A stretch of 64,000 bases of DNA, taken from Carposina sasakii (taxonomy: Eukaryota > Arthropoda > Insecta > Lepidoptera > Carposinidae). The notes below the pieces were generated by a model. It saw nothing but the letters and a program-made list of their open reading frames with translations. It was not told the DNA's origin and searched no databases. The stretch lies in the NCBI GenBank assembly GCA_014607495.2, contig CP053167.1, positions 8,370,001 through 8,434,000 on the forward strand. Direction: 5' to 3'. The translations under genes and the position numbers were made by a program. Below, in pieces: positions 9,530 to 19,451 of the stretch (position 1 is its first letter; each line of letters begins with the position of its first letter).

Positions 9530-9990
9530 GTACTACATGTACTGGTTATGCTTATCATTTTAATCTCTCTTGTAACGTCATTTAAACTTTATTTCCATAA
9601 CATATTGAACGGAACCCGTATTGCAGCTACGGACTTAAAAATCTCCGACTCTTTTCAAAGCAAGGGCCAATTTTTACCCGACTGCGCGACGCAAAGGAGT
9701 GGTATTGTGTTTAACACATATGTATGTATGTATGTATGTCTGTTCCTTTGTGACCTCCTGTAGCCTAAACGGCTTGATGGATTTTGATGTATGAGGTATC
9801 GTTAGATTTGTCTTGATTACGGGAGTGTCATAGGATACATTTTATCATAAAAGTCCCACGGGATAAAGACATAATAATATTTTTTCTAAATTTCCCTTTA
9901 AACAACAAAAATATGTATGCGGTATCATTAGATTCATTTCAATCACGGGAGTAATAATTAATATAGGATACGTTTTTTCTCAAAATTCCC
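9530..9990. repeat. Intronic dispersed repeat with (GTAT)n
   Basis: Lies in the intron between the two exons. It includes 'acccgactgcgcgacgc', a (GTAT)n run at about 9,718-9,740 and 'ctgtagcctaaacggcttga', words I associate with common lepidopteran repeats. The block 'tatgaggtatcgttagattt' / 'tatgcggtatcattagattc' occurs twice (about 9,790 and 9,914), suggesting an internal duplication. Confidence 0.45.
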
Positions 9991-10098
9991 ACGGGAACAT
10001 GTTAATTCTGCGTCAACGCAAAGCAACTCATGCGTTAGCAAGCAAAAAGATAGGGCGTGGCCTGGCATGCGGCGCGCGGCGCGGTGCGGAGGGGGATA

Positions 10099-10329
10099 TG
10101 CTGACGGGCTGTAACGGTACACAAACTGCAAGGTACCACCTTGGATCGGGCTGTCGTGGACCTATCAAACGTGTTTGCAAAGGGCCAGGCTTATGTAGCC
10201 CTAAGCCGTGTTAAAACACTTGCTGGGTTAGCAATAAAAACACTTGACCCAAAAAAGCTGTTGGACCGGCCCCACGACGAATGTTCTTTATTAACTGAAC
10301 TTAAACGTTTGCGGGATCTTCAGCAGTAA
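10099..10329 (+). pseudogene. PIF1-type helicase C-terminal remnant (Helitron-like)
   Basis: From 10,117 one frame reads [16 protein letters not shown], then '[20 protein letters not shown]' and '[13 protein letters not shown]', ending in a stop at 10,327-10,329. These are the last superfamily-1B helicase motifs (HKxQG and AYVALSRV). They occur in cellular PIF1 helicases and in the Rep-helicase of Helitron transposons. Upstream helicase motifs are absent, so it is a fragment. Its place in an intron next to repeats favours a mobile-element origin, but neither a Rep domain nor a Helitron end was seen. Confidence 0.65.
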
Positions 10330-10523
10330 TGACTCACCTAATTCTTTTTCTTCTTCACTACAAACAGTCCAGATTGGCGGTAAATTTATGTTGCGGAGTA
10401 ACATCACTCGTAATCTAAAGCCAAATGTCGTCGAAATAATTTAAAATGGTACTTACATATACATAGTCTTCTACATCTACAACATTTTCGTTAAATAAAA
10501 ACAGCTAAAAAGTTATAAATAAA

Positions 10524-11087
10524 AGAATTATTATTAAAAAAACAAAATACCCGACTGCACACTAAAAAAAGAGTAAAACAAGCCACACAATAATATTGAT
10601 CAATCAAATGCTAAAAACTAATTATGTAATACCGTTTAAACAATACCTATATTAAAATACACTACAATATGTGTTCGTAATCGATAGTTAAATAAACAGA
10701 AACTTATTTTGAATACAAATTTACTGAATATAATTTATAAATGTTGATGGAAAGCATCGCAGGCGGGGACCACCTTGACCGCCACCAACGAAAATTCTGC
10801 TAAATGGTGCACAACCGAAATGACTATAAATAAGCCTCTGTTGGTCCCCGCCTGCGATGCTTTCCATCAACATTTATAAATTATATTCAGTAAATTTGTA
10901 TTCAAAATAAGTTTCTGTTTATTTAACTATCGATTACGAACACATATTGTAGTGTATTTTAATATAGGTATTGTTTAAACGGTATTACATAATTAGTTTT
11001 TAGCATTTGATTGATCAATATTATTGTGTGGCTTGTTTTACTCTTTTTTTAGTGTGCAGTCGGGTATTTTGTTTTTTTAATAATTCT
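10524..11087. repeat. 564-bp near-perfect inverted repeat (hairpin) in the synaptotagmin-like intron
   Basis: Left arm 10,524-10,772 and right arm 10,842-11,087 are reverse complements along about 246 bp. By eye the only difference is one extra ATT in the left arm near its outer edge. The spacer is 69 nt (10,773-10,841). The inner arm ends contain 'gcatcgcaggcggggacca'; the outer ends contain 'aaaatacccgactgcac'. There is no open reading frame. In the intron transcript it would fold into a very long hairpin. It may be a foldback element, a fresh inverted duplication or an assembly artefact. Confidence 0.9.
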
Positions 11088-11930
11088 AATGGTCATCAGA
11101 TCGCCTATCTGAAGGATAAATTTAAGCTTTCTCTATGTTGATCTACTAAGACTTGGTCAAGTTATAAAGAAAAAAAAAATTCATACAAAGTTATCTGACC
11201 TTTGGAAAAATTTACGATCATATGTTATAGAAGTTATGATGAAACTAATGGAAAAAAAAACTTTTTAGGTAGTTCTAACATAATCCACCTAGTCCAATCA
11301 ATTATTTAGTATATGTAAGATCTAATTAGACCAAAACATTATTAATACGTGAGACTTTGAACATATTTTAACAAAGTTGAACGGAACAAACGTGAACAGT
11401 TATAGAACAGTTTGTGGAAAGGTTGAATATGAAACACAAAAGGTAAACTCGAAGCCCGCGGGCTCAGACTACAACCATTTAGGAATCTACACTAACATTA
11501 AAAAGAGGAAGCATTTTGTTTGTTTACTTACATCTAATAAGTTCCAAAACAGTGGGACAGGTTTGAAAAGTTCTTTCACTAGCAGATTTTAAATTTTTTT
11601 CCTTATGAACATAGGACTTTTTACCCTGGGATAAATTCACATTTTCCAGGAAATTTACCTGAAATGGACCGATTACCACGTAAAATGGTCCATCAAGGCC
11701 ACTATATGACGGCAGCAAACCGTAGCTTTAGAGTGCGCCCTGTCATGTATAGCAACATGTAACCCAAACTATTATTGTTGTATATGTTTATTCGCAAGAA
11801 ATGTTGAAAAATTCCGTATAACACATGTGGGTTTTGGTAATTATGCACTCGCCTTTTACACGCTCTCGCTTTGGCTTAAACCTTGTGCGTAACTTGACTC
11901 ACTTGTATCAAAATTTACTATTGCCAACAG

Positions 11931-12126
11931 GATTGGTCCGAACGAGCTAATTGGCTGCACGGCAATTGGCTCTAAGATGATCGGCGTCGGCCGTGACCAT
12001 TGGCTGGAGATGTTCGACAACCCACGCAAGCCGGTCGCCCAGTGGTACCAACTGAATAAGAGCTTGCCTACTGTCACCCCGCCGAGTAAGGACCAAGGGG
12101 CGCTGAATTGTCTTAATGGACGGTAA
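11931..12126 (+). CDS. Synaptotagmin-like C2B domain exon 2 (probable last coding exon)
   Basis: Acceptor 'ttgccaacag' at 11,921-11,930. The first base completes the Arg codon split from the exon at 9,354, and the frame continues IGPNELIGCTAIG, then 'GVGRDHWLEMFDNPRKPVAQ' and 'WYQL'. This is the end of a C2B domain: the GxNELIG strand, then the RDHWxEM...PRKPxxxWxxL helix and strand shared by synaptotagmins. A 23-residue tail 'NKSLPTVTPPSKDQGALNCL' + NGR follows, then TAA at 12,124-12,126. The stop sits inside a good donor consensus (cg|gtaagc), so the exon may instead end at 12,122 and splice on. Ends are therefore uncertain, the domain is not. Confidence 0.8.
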
Positions 12127-12159
12127 GCTTTATGCTGCTTTAATTCATATTCATCTTAT

Positions 12160-12345
12160 TTCCTGCACTGATGCGGGCCTTCATTAGAATCAGCTGCATC
12201 TCCTTCTGTGCATGTCGCAAGAGTGGACTAAAGAACTCAGACAGTCATTTACATATGTCCCCGCTATGTATGCTGAACGTGACTATGGAATCTCCTTTAT
12301 GATCCTGCAGTTCCGTCTACCCCATGTTTGGAATACAACCTGGCG
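12160..12345 (-). repeat. Dispersed repeat family E copy
   Basis: 'gatgcgggccttcattaga', 'tgcatgtcgcaagagtggac' and 'tttatgatcctgcagttc' occur in the same order in the copy at 58,970-59,190. Non-coding. Confidence 0.55.
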
Positions 12346-12419
12346 TATTAATTCTTATTTACGAGATTTAACTAGGTAGTTAGATTTACAAGCTAGGCCT
12401 GGTCAAAGTCCTCCAAAAT

Positions 12420-12655
12420 TTTCCACCGGACAGTAAAAAGAAATGTGGATCTCCGACCGTATTTCGGCCAAGGCGCCCAATCTCTACGGAGATTGGCCAG
12501 GTACGCAGGAGATATTATAGTGCACAAGTGTGTGCGCAAACACAGATGCACTCTCGATTCCGTTACTCTCATAGTCCGATGGGACGGAAAGCCGACACGA
12601 CCGGAGAGATATCAGGCGCACAACTAACGGTTTTACGTGCTTCCGAGGCACAAGC
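12420..12655 (+). repeat. Unclassified dispersed repeat
   Basis: A less AT-rich block with 'attatagtgcacaagtgtgt' and 'gatgggacggaaagccgac', ending 'ttttacgtgcttccgaggca'. I recall similar blocks from lepidopteran genomes, but no second copy is in this window. A 60-codon frame in it has no known domain. Confidence 0.35.
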
Positions 12656-13901
12656 TAAAAAAAATATAAAATAAAATACAATTTATACATAAGCATATGC
12701 CGTATAAATCATCATTTCATTAATGTAAATGAAATTCCGACTGTCACTAGGAGGATAATATTTAAAAAACACACAAAAAAGAAAATTTGATTTTGCTAAA
12801 CATGGGTACCTACTTATTTTGTTTATTTCAAGGGTGAAAGGTTACAAGAGGTCACAAAAGATTTGTCGTTTTTTTTTCATAAATTTTCATAAACAACTTT
12901 TTTCATTCCTTAGACGAATGAGAAAACTTTTAAAGTCAGTTCAACAAGTTAAAAGGCGGTTTATTTAGCAGTGGGAAACAATTTTTCTCGTGTCCCTTCT
13001 TCTGTTTTTAGTTCATTTAACTCGATTTTTTATCGGGATTGACGACCGACTGAATTTTTTTGGATCATTAAATATTATAGGTACTTATTTATTTTTTATA
13101 ATATTAACATAATTATTATATTTTATATGATTTTAATTGACGTCGTTACCTAACATAATACCTTTACAATTTATAAAATGTAAATAATATGTAACAGTAG
13201 AGGGACAAGATCACAAGAGGGTCTTAGTGTTTTAATAGGCACATCTCAACTATAATCGTACCCTCAAGGTCTGAAGTGGCACCACGTGGTTCTATCGGCC
13301 CTTGGTGCTCTGCCTACCTCGTAAGGGATAAATGCGTGATTATATGTATGTATGTATGTGTGTAAATAATATGTAGGTAGGTAAATGTACGAGTATTGTT
13401 GGCCGAATAACATGTAGTATAATTAAACGTCTCTAGATTTTGTGAATAAATAAAATAAGAAAAAAAACGTTTAGTTAGCAAATTAGTTTTTAATATTCAA
13501 TTTTATAACGTTAAATTAATTAAAATTCGTTATTGAAACAAAACATTTTTTTTAAAAAACCTAGATATTATTTACAAATTATACTGCTCTATTTTGTTGC
13601 ACACAAAATATTGTCAGAAAGTTCCACAAACAAAGAGAGTATAAAAACTTCAGTCGTTTAGTTAGTAACGATCATTTGTCTAGATTAGAGGTTGATCTTT
13701 AGATTAATCTAACTTATACCATTAGGACTTTAGCAATCGATGCAACTTTTGCCGCAAGACGCGCGACTATATATGCGCGACGCGGTATTAAAAGTTTATT
13801 TCTGTTTTAAGATCTGTAATACAATTGTTTGCGATTCTGGTGCCTTACAAGGTTGCAGGTTTATTATATCGAGTGATCCATTGGATTATCGGCTTTTTAT
13901 A
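12656..13901. other. AT-rich non-coding stretch
   Basis: Long A and T runs and a (GTAT)n tract at about 13,345. No gene, RNA or clear repeat boundary is visible. A 62-codon frame at 13,740-13,928 runs into the MITE and is judged spurious. Confidence 0.5.
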
Positions 13902-14154
13902 CAGAGTGTAACAAATGGGGTATGTTAAGCGAAGAGCTATGCCTACTATAGAGAACCTATTTCCGAAATTTTAAACTCGAAAACACATGTTCATTTTTCA
14001 AGATTGTATGAACATTCCTGAGTTGTTTAGGAATTCTCCATACTATCTGGAAAAGTAAACATGTGATTTCGAGTCTGAAATTTTGTGCGTAGGTTCCTTT
14101 TAGTGGGCTATTTACATAGCTTTTCGCTTAACATACCCTTTCTGTTACACCCTG
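13902..14154. mobile_element. Palindromic MITE family A, complete copy
   Basis: Ends CAGAGTGTAACA and TGTTACACCCTG are imperfect inverted repeats that extend inward almost to the centre. The element is flanked by TA on both sides (13,900-13,901 and 14,155-14,156). The TA target and CAGGG-type ends fit a Tc1/mariner-derived MITE. No coding capacity. Confidence 0.75.
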
Positions 14155-14344
14155 TATATTATTATTATACTTATGGTTAATCATATAGGTACCTACATAA
14201 TTTAGCTAGGGGAAAAAAGTTGTATTCTTGTTTCATCATTTGCATGCGATATTTTTCTTTCATTCATTCAAGTTTCTCTTGCGAACGGTTATTGATTAAA
14301 TAATTATTATTATGTACCGCTTTATCGTTATCAGTGTATATGTC

Positions 14345-14653
14345 GCAGTAAGATAGATAAAGACTATATACCGTAACATAGTTATACGAAAGCGATTCAT
14401 TACTATCTCACTAGGAATATACTAGTTATAAAACGGTTTATCGTCTTGTACTTAAACATGTAACCTAACACCGAACTTTCTAACCTATATTGCCAGATTC
14501 GGATCCGCCCAAACAGGTAACCATAAGCAAATAATTAAATTTTCCACAGAGAGATTCCTAGTGAGATAGTAATGAATCGCTTTCGTATAACTATGTTACG
14601 GTATATAGTTATATCCCTAGGGATATAACTATTATACGGCTTTATCTTACTGC
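14345..14653. repeat. Foldback element with unequal arms and a 28-bp perfect palindrome
   Basis: Left arm 14,345-14,419 ('gcagtaagatag' to 'tctcactaggaat') is matched in reverse by 14,553-14,653. The right arm carries about 25 extra bases centred on a perfect 28-bp palindrome at 14,605-14,632 (core 'tatatccctagggatata'). The spacer holds 'taacctaacaccgaactttc'. Probably a MITE of another family. Confidence 0.7.
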
Positions 14654-15212
14654 AAAATATATAAAGCTATAAAATATAAATGTGTAAGAGCACATCCTTT
14701 TGGGATATAATCTGCTCCATATTCCTCTTGAATAATTAAAATGAAGAAAGCCGTCTTTATTATTACAAATATTAAAATATAATACTTTATCTTGTTTTTT
14801 GTGTTTCATATAATATTAAAAAAATGTAAGCAGATATACCTATATTTCTTTATTATTAATTCGAACCTAAATATATTTTTTAACAACAGTTTCAAATTAA
14901 ACTAGCGCTCGCCTCGGAGTCATTATTTAGCTATATGAGAGTTGATTATTTCAATCAATAGGGCATTTAATGTAATATATTGTTTTAAAAACATTTTATC
15001 CAAATTAACTTTAACTGTGAAAAATTTCACGTTTATCTGTTTGGCGCAATTTCCTTAAAATGGCTACAACTATCTATGCGGGTACCACTAAATGCAAATA
15101 TGTAATACAAACTCTTAAATATAAAATTTACAATATCTAACCGTGAATCAAAAAAGTTGTAGCCATATCACCCACATTAACATGAAAATAAAACTCTAGG
15201 TTTTTTTTGCAG
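14654..15212. other. AT-rich non-coding stretch
   Basis: No gene or repeat boundary is evident. 'tggctacaac' (15,061) and 'gttgtagcca' (15,155) form a short inverted pair. The stretch ends in a strong polypyrimidine tract and 'gcag' at 15,201-15,212. Confidence 0.4.
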
Positions 15213-15300
15213 ATGAAGGGAGTTAGGGCCCAGGTTGGGAATAGAAACTTACAAAGCACAACGGCAACGTCGAACTGGCAAGAAGGAAACTCTTAGAAAT
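15213..15300 (+). other. Possible terminal (3'UTR) exon of the synaptotagmin-like gene
   Basis: A strong acceptor 'ttttttttgcag' precedes a block of about 90 bp that is clearly richer in G and C than its surroundings. 'aataaa' occurs at about 15,298. If the exon at 11,931 ends at 12,122 and splices here, the split codon becomes CGA and the next codon is TGA, giving the same C-terminus (NGR) as the unspliced TAA. This is an inference from splice signals and composition only. Confidence 0.3.
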
Positions 15301-16507
15301 AAAATCTTGATGCCAAATTATACAATTTTAACATAATATACTAAGAAAACGGTTGTATGACTTAAATGTCCATTTATAGTAGTGCCACAATGTGCATGCT
15401 TACGATGAAAAATAGAGAAGTAGCATAGAGAATAAATACATTGGATGTTATATTAAAATCTCGCCCTGATCATAATGAAAATATAATCAACCTGAATTAC
15501 TTACCTGATATTGATTTGATTGCAGTTTTAGCAGTTGTATAATATATTTTTTATATATATAAAGAGAATACAATATTTACCTGCAAATTGACGAAGTGCT
15601 TCTTCTTTTATACGAATAATGAATGGTTAATGTATTTAAGACAATTAATTATCATTTGACCAATTTTTAATTACTGTGTCGGCTTGATCAGGGCGGAGAA
15701 AAAAAATCTGTTATTGTAGAAGTTGTATTATTTAAACCAAATGTATACCTTAAATGTCTAATTTTTAATGTAGTCATTAGATGGTAAAACTAATATCTTG
15801 GTTAAATATTATTGATGTTTAGAATCATCATATCTCGATTCATTTTGACACTATCTTCTTTTTATTATGTTTATTTATGTTAATTATAACCTTACGTGTT
15901 AACACTCGTTGTTTAATCTTTGTATCTAAACGCACACTTCTAACTCAAGACTTGAACATCTCATATAAATTTATACACTATTGTATTAATATAAAAATGT
16001 TGGATAGTTGTTATCTTATATATTTATATGTATAAGCGTATAATATATACTTAGAAATTTGAATGAATTTAAATCATATCAAAAGTGTTAGATGTGATGA
16101 AAAATGATGTGATTAACAACAAATTTGTTTCAAAAGATAATATAATATGTTGGTGAATGTGTAATACATTCTTTAGTGTTGGACAATAATGTAGAATGAT
16201 TATGTGACAAAGCCGAAATTTTTCGAACTATTTAAAATAAATTTGCACAAAATGTAAGTAATTATTTTGTGCATTATGGAAACCGTACAGATTTTGCGAG
16301 GTTTGTTTTTAATTTCTATTACTTAACGATGTTTCTTTCTGGTGAATAAAATATATTTTAAAGAATATAATACTACAAAAATACCATAGTGCCTGTAGAA
16401 AGTCTATGGTTAATTTTAATAGGTGTTTAATATTTGAATTGTGCATTAATTCTTTAGTTATTTAGGTGGAAGAAATGACAATGTTGGAGTGTCTTTTATC
16501 ACTTATA
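15301..16507. other. AT-rich non-coding stretch
   Basis: Only AT-rich sequence with several 'aataaa' words. No repeats or genes recognised. Confidence 0.45.
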
Positions 16508-16756
16508 CAGGGGGTATATTAAGCCAAAAGCTATGTGAATAGCCCACTATGGACAATCCTATTTCCAAAATTTGAGACCCGAAATCGCCTGTTTATGTTT
16601 CAAGATTGTATGGACATTCCTGAGTTGTTTAGGAATTCTCCATACTATCTGGAAAAATAAAAATGCTATTTTGGGTCTGAAATTTTGTGGGTAGGTTCCT
16701 TTTAGTGGGCTATTTATATAGCTTTTCGCTTAACATACCCCTTTTGTTACACCCTG
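16508..16756. mobile_element. Palindromic MITE family A, complete copy
   Basis: Begins CAGGGGGTATATTAAGCC and ends TTGTTACACCCTG between TA dinucleotides (16,506-16,507; 16,757-16,758). The interior matches the copy at 13,902, including 'ggacattcctgagttgttta'. The left end has lost the 'gtgtaac' block that other copies have. Confidence 0.75.
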
Positions 16757-17290
16757 TATAAGGGCTGATAGCAGCATGAGTCCCGTGACAAGAAAACTGA
16801 GGAAACAACTGACTAAGGTAAGGTGGGTAAAACAAAGGAAAGGAAAATTAAAATATACAGTTAATTTTATTATTATTTTTATGCCACTGAGACTGAAATA
16901 TTTTATCATTTGTTTCGTGTTGTTCCTTTTGAAAATCTACTATGTGTGAAATTCTATTAAACCTCATGGTCATAATTTAGTAAAAACATTAATTTTACAA
17001 TGTTAATACCTCATATTTTTTCAAATTAAAAATATTTATTTTAATTGCTTAGTTAGGAACTAAGTCAATTACAAAATCCTTCTAAAAGTTTAAGAAAACC
17101 TGTCATAAAAATCAACATATCCTCGTGATTTCTGTACATAGCTTTTTTACAACATGATCAATTTGATATTGTAATTAAGTTGATTTATGTATTGTAATGT
17201 TAAATAATTGCTGTAAAACATCAATAAACTTACACAAATTACAATGGATTGTAAGATTGCAACAAAAATTTAAAATTTAAATTTAAAAGC
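16757..17290. other. AT-rich non-coding stretch
   Basis: No gene or repeat recognised. Confidence 0.45.
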
Positions 17291-17540
17291 CATGCAAATT
17301 ATCTTGGACTATATATTTGAGCCGTTTGGGGTTGAAACCATGGGGCCACGGGGCCCGGGAGCCCATGCCCTTTTTAAGGGCATTTCGAAAAGACTGGTCG
17401 AGGTGTCCCACGACCGAAGGGCTGGCCAGTATTTTGGACAAATAATTAGCCTCGCCATCGAGCGGGGCAATTACGGCCAGCCTTTTAGCCACGTTGCCAG
17501 CGGTGGAGGAGGCAGGCAATTTTCTATTTGTAAATATTAA
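17291..17540 (+). pseudogene. Fragment of a LINE-type pol protein (tentative)
   Basis: The plus-strand frame 17,292-17,540 reads 'YIFEPFGVETMGPRGPGAHA', then 'LVEVSHDRRAGQYFGQIISL' and AIERGN. The pattern FGVET.GP.GP...LF...SKRL.E...DRRAG.....I..AI.RGN is one I associate with C-terminal parts of retrotransposon pol proteins in invertebrates. It is a G+C-rich island in AT-rich DNA and has no flanking RT domain. A search would be needed to name the family. Confidence 0.4.
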
Positions 17541-19149
17541 TTTTCTAAAATTACTTAAGTAAAGATTGTTGCAATATTAATTCATTATAATTTGTGTTCA
17601 TCCTTGATTATTAGGAAGAAAAGAAAGCTTTAAATCGTGTTAACAATAATATATAAATTCTATGTATAATATTTTAAAAAATAGATCATAAATAAAATTG
17701 TCCTGTACCTATCTATTATTATATAAAATATATTTGTATAATATTCGTATAAATTAATACATGAAAGCTGTTTTGCGCAGACATGGTAAAGAAAAGTTCA
17801 ATTAATAACAGTTTTGATTAACCGACTTCAAAAAAAGGAGGAGGTTCTCAATTCGTCTGTATGTATAATATTTTTTTAAATAAAATTTTATAATCACTTT
17901 ATAAAAAATCTTATATTGACCGATATTTGCTTTAGCTATTTCATTATCTTTCATAACTATCTACATATCCTGACTGATGCAGCTCTGTAAGTATCGTGAC
18001 ATTTAATCATAGTATTATATTATAAATTAGAGATAATATCAATCATAAATAACATTTTATACTATATTTGCGTTTTCATATTACGAGTATAACACAATTA
18101 TCTCTCTATTTTTCTATCATCAGATATTCAATTGACTCAGTATTATAATTATGTTATGGTAGTAACATATAAATTGATGTTAGAAATTAATAAATGGTTA
18201 TGTACATTCCGTTTCTATGTTACAAGTAATTACTGAAAGATGTTCAAAAATTTAAAAAAATGACAGGGAGGAGTTTGCTTTATATATACTTAGAAAATAT
18301 ATTTTTACATTAAAATTTATTGAGAATATCCGCAGTAGAATTTCTAGCGCAAAGCGCTTTGACGCTTTTCAATAAGCTTAATCGGAATTGGATAAGCTGT
18401 TTACTAGTCGATTAAACCGAAGCTTCGATGTAAGCTACGAGTATTTACATCCATAGATTATATCCTTTCCGGATTTTCACTATATGTACCTACTTTCTTT
18501 AATTAAAAATATTATTACACTAATCTCAAAATCACGTAGCGAGCAATGGAGAGGGCAGGGCAAATGGATATAGACCGCTTCCAGTCGGTCACAGAGGAAG
18601 TGTTATACTACTTCTAATATTGTTTTAGGGATCAGTTTTCGAATAGGTGTTACATTTTTTATCGATTCATGTGATCAGTGAATTTGCTATATGTATATTT
18701 ATAAATATTCCATATCAATTTATATCAAAATAACCTACTCACTAATACTCATATCATGATATTGTAAATTTTAATGAATGAATTAGAATTATTCATTTTT
18801 TAATATTTTTATTAAAGGCATATTATGTAAATCCTCTGTTTAAATAATAGTTAACTTAGAAAGCATTTACCTATATTTTTATTTTTGATTAAACAATCAA
18901 ATTGTAGAATAAATAAATGTTATTTCAGGCATTTAAAATGCCATGAAAATTTAATAAATTATATTCATCTTTACTTTTGTAAATAGTTTCCCCTGCTTTG
19001 TGTAAGTAAATGCAGATAAATTACATACATATATCTATTTGTAAATTCCCTTTACAAATAAAAGGTTATTAAAAATATCCTTTAATTTCGGCTTAAAAAG
19101 CAAAATCTATTGATAACAGAACAAAATAAATACAAAAGAGAATTCAGAT
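17541..19149. other. AT-rich non-coding stretch with small repeat remnants
   Basis: At 17,819-17,862 'accgacttcaaaaaaaggag' belongs to a repeat I know from Lepidoptera. At 18,538-18,560 'tagcgagcaatggagagggc' matches the RTE C-terminal coding region (compare 8,297). The rest shows no gene or repeat. Confidence 0.45.
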
Positions 19150-19409
19150 TGTTTGCGCTTTAGCCAGGTTGATCTTGGGTTTCCTTGTCTAGTAAATGTG
19201 CTCTTCAATAAATATTTTAATTTTACCAATAAAAACAAAATACTATATTTCTTTAAATATACATAAATAAAGTATATAAAAAATTAATGCGTGTGCGTTT
19301 TGCGAATCGATATAAGTGAGTGTCGTCGTCTTCCGCGCCTCTCCCCGCACCTCGCGTTCCCCGCGTTCGCCATAGCATCTCATCTGATTGCCATTCGCAT
19401 GCGTTAACA
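19150..19409 (-). repeat. BEL/Pao 3' LTR
   Basis: 260 bp, the downstream LTR because the element lies on the minus strand. Same sequence as 25,033-25,292, with TG...CA ends in both orientations. It contains AT-rich central DNA with 'aataaa'-type words and a CG-rich block 'cgcgcctctccccgcacctc'. Confidence 0.92.
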
Positions 19410-19425
19410 TCGCCCCCGGCCTTGG
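19410..19425 (-). other. Polypurine-tract-like site of the BEL/Pao element
   Basis: Immediately upstream of the 3' LTR in element sense the sequence is GGCCGGGGGCGA, the expected place for the plus-strand primer of reverse transcription. It is less purely purine than usual. Confidence 0.5.
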
Positions 19426-19451
19426 AACCTCTGCTTCCAAGAAGATGTAGC

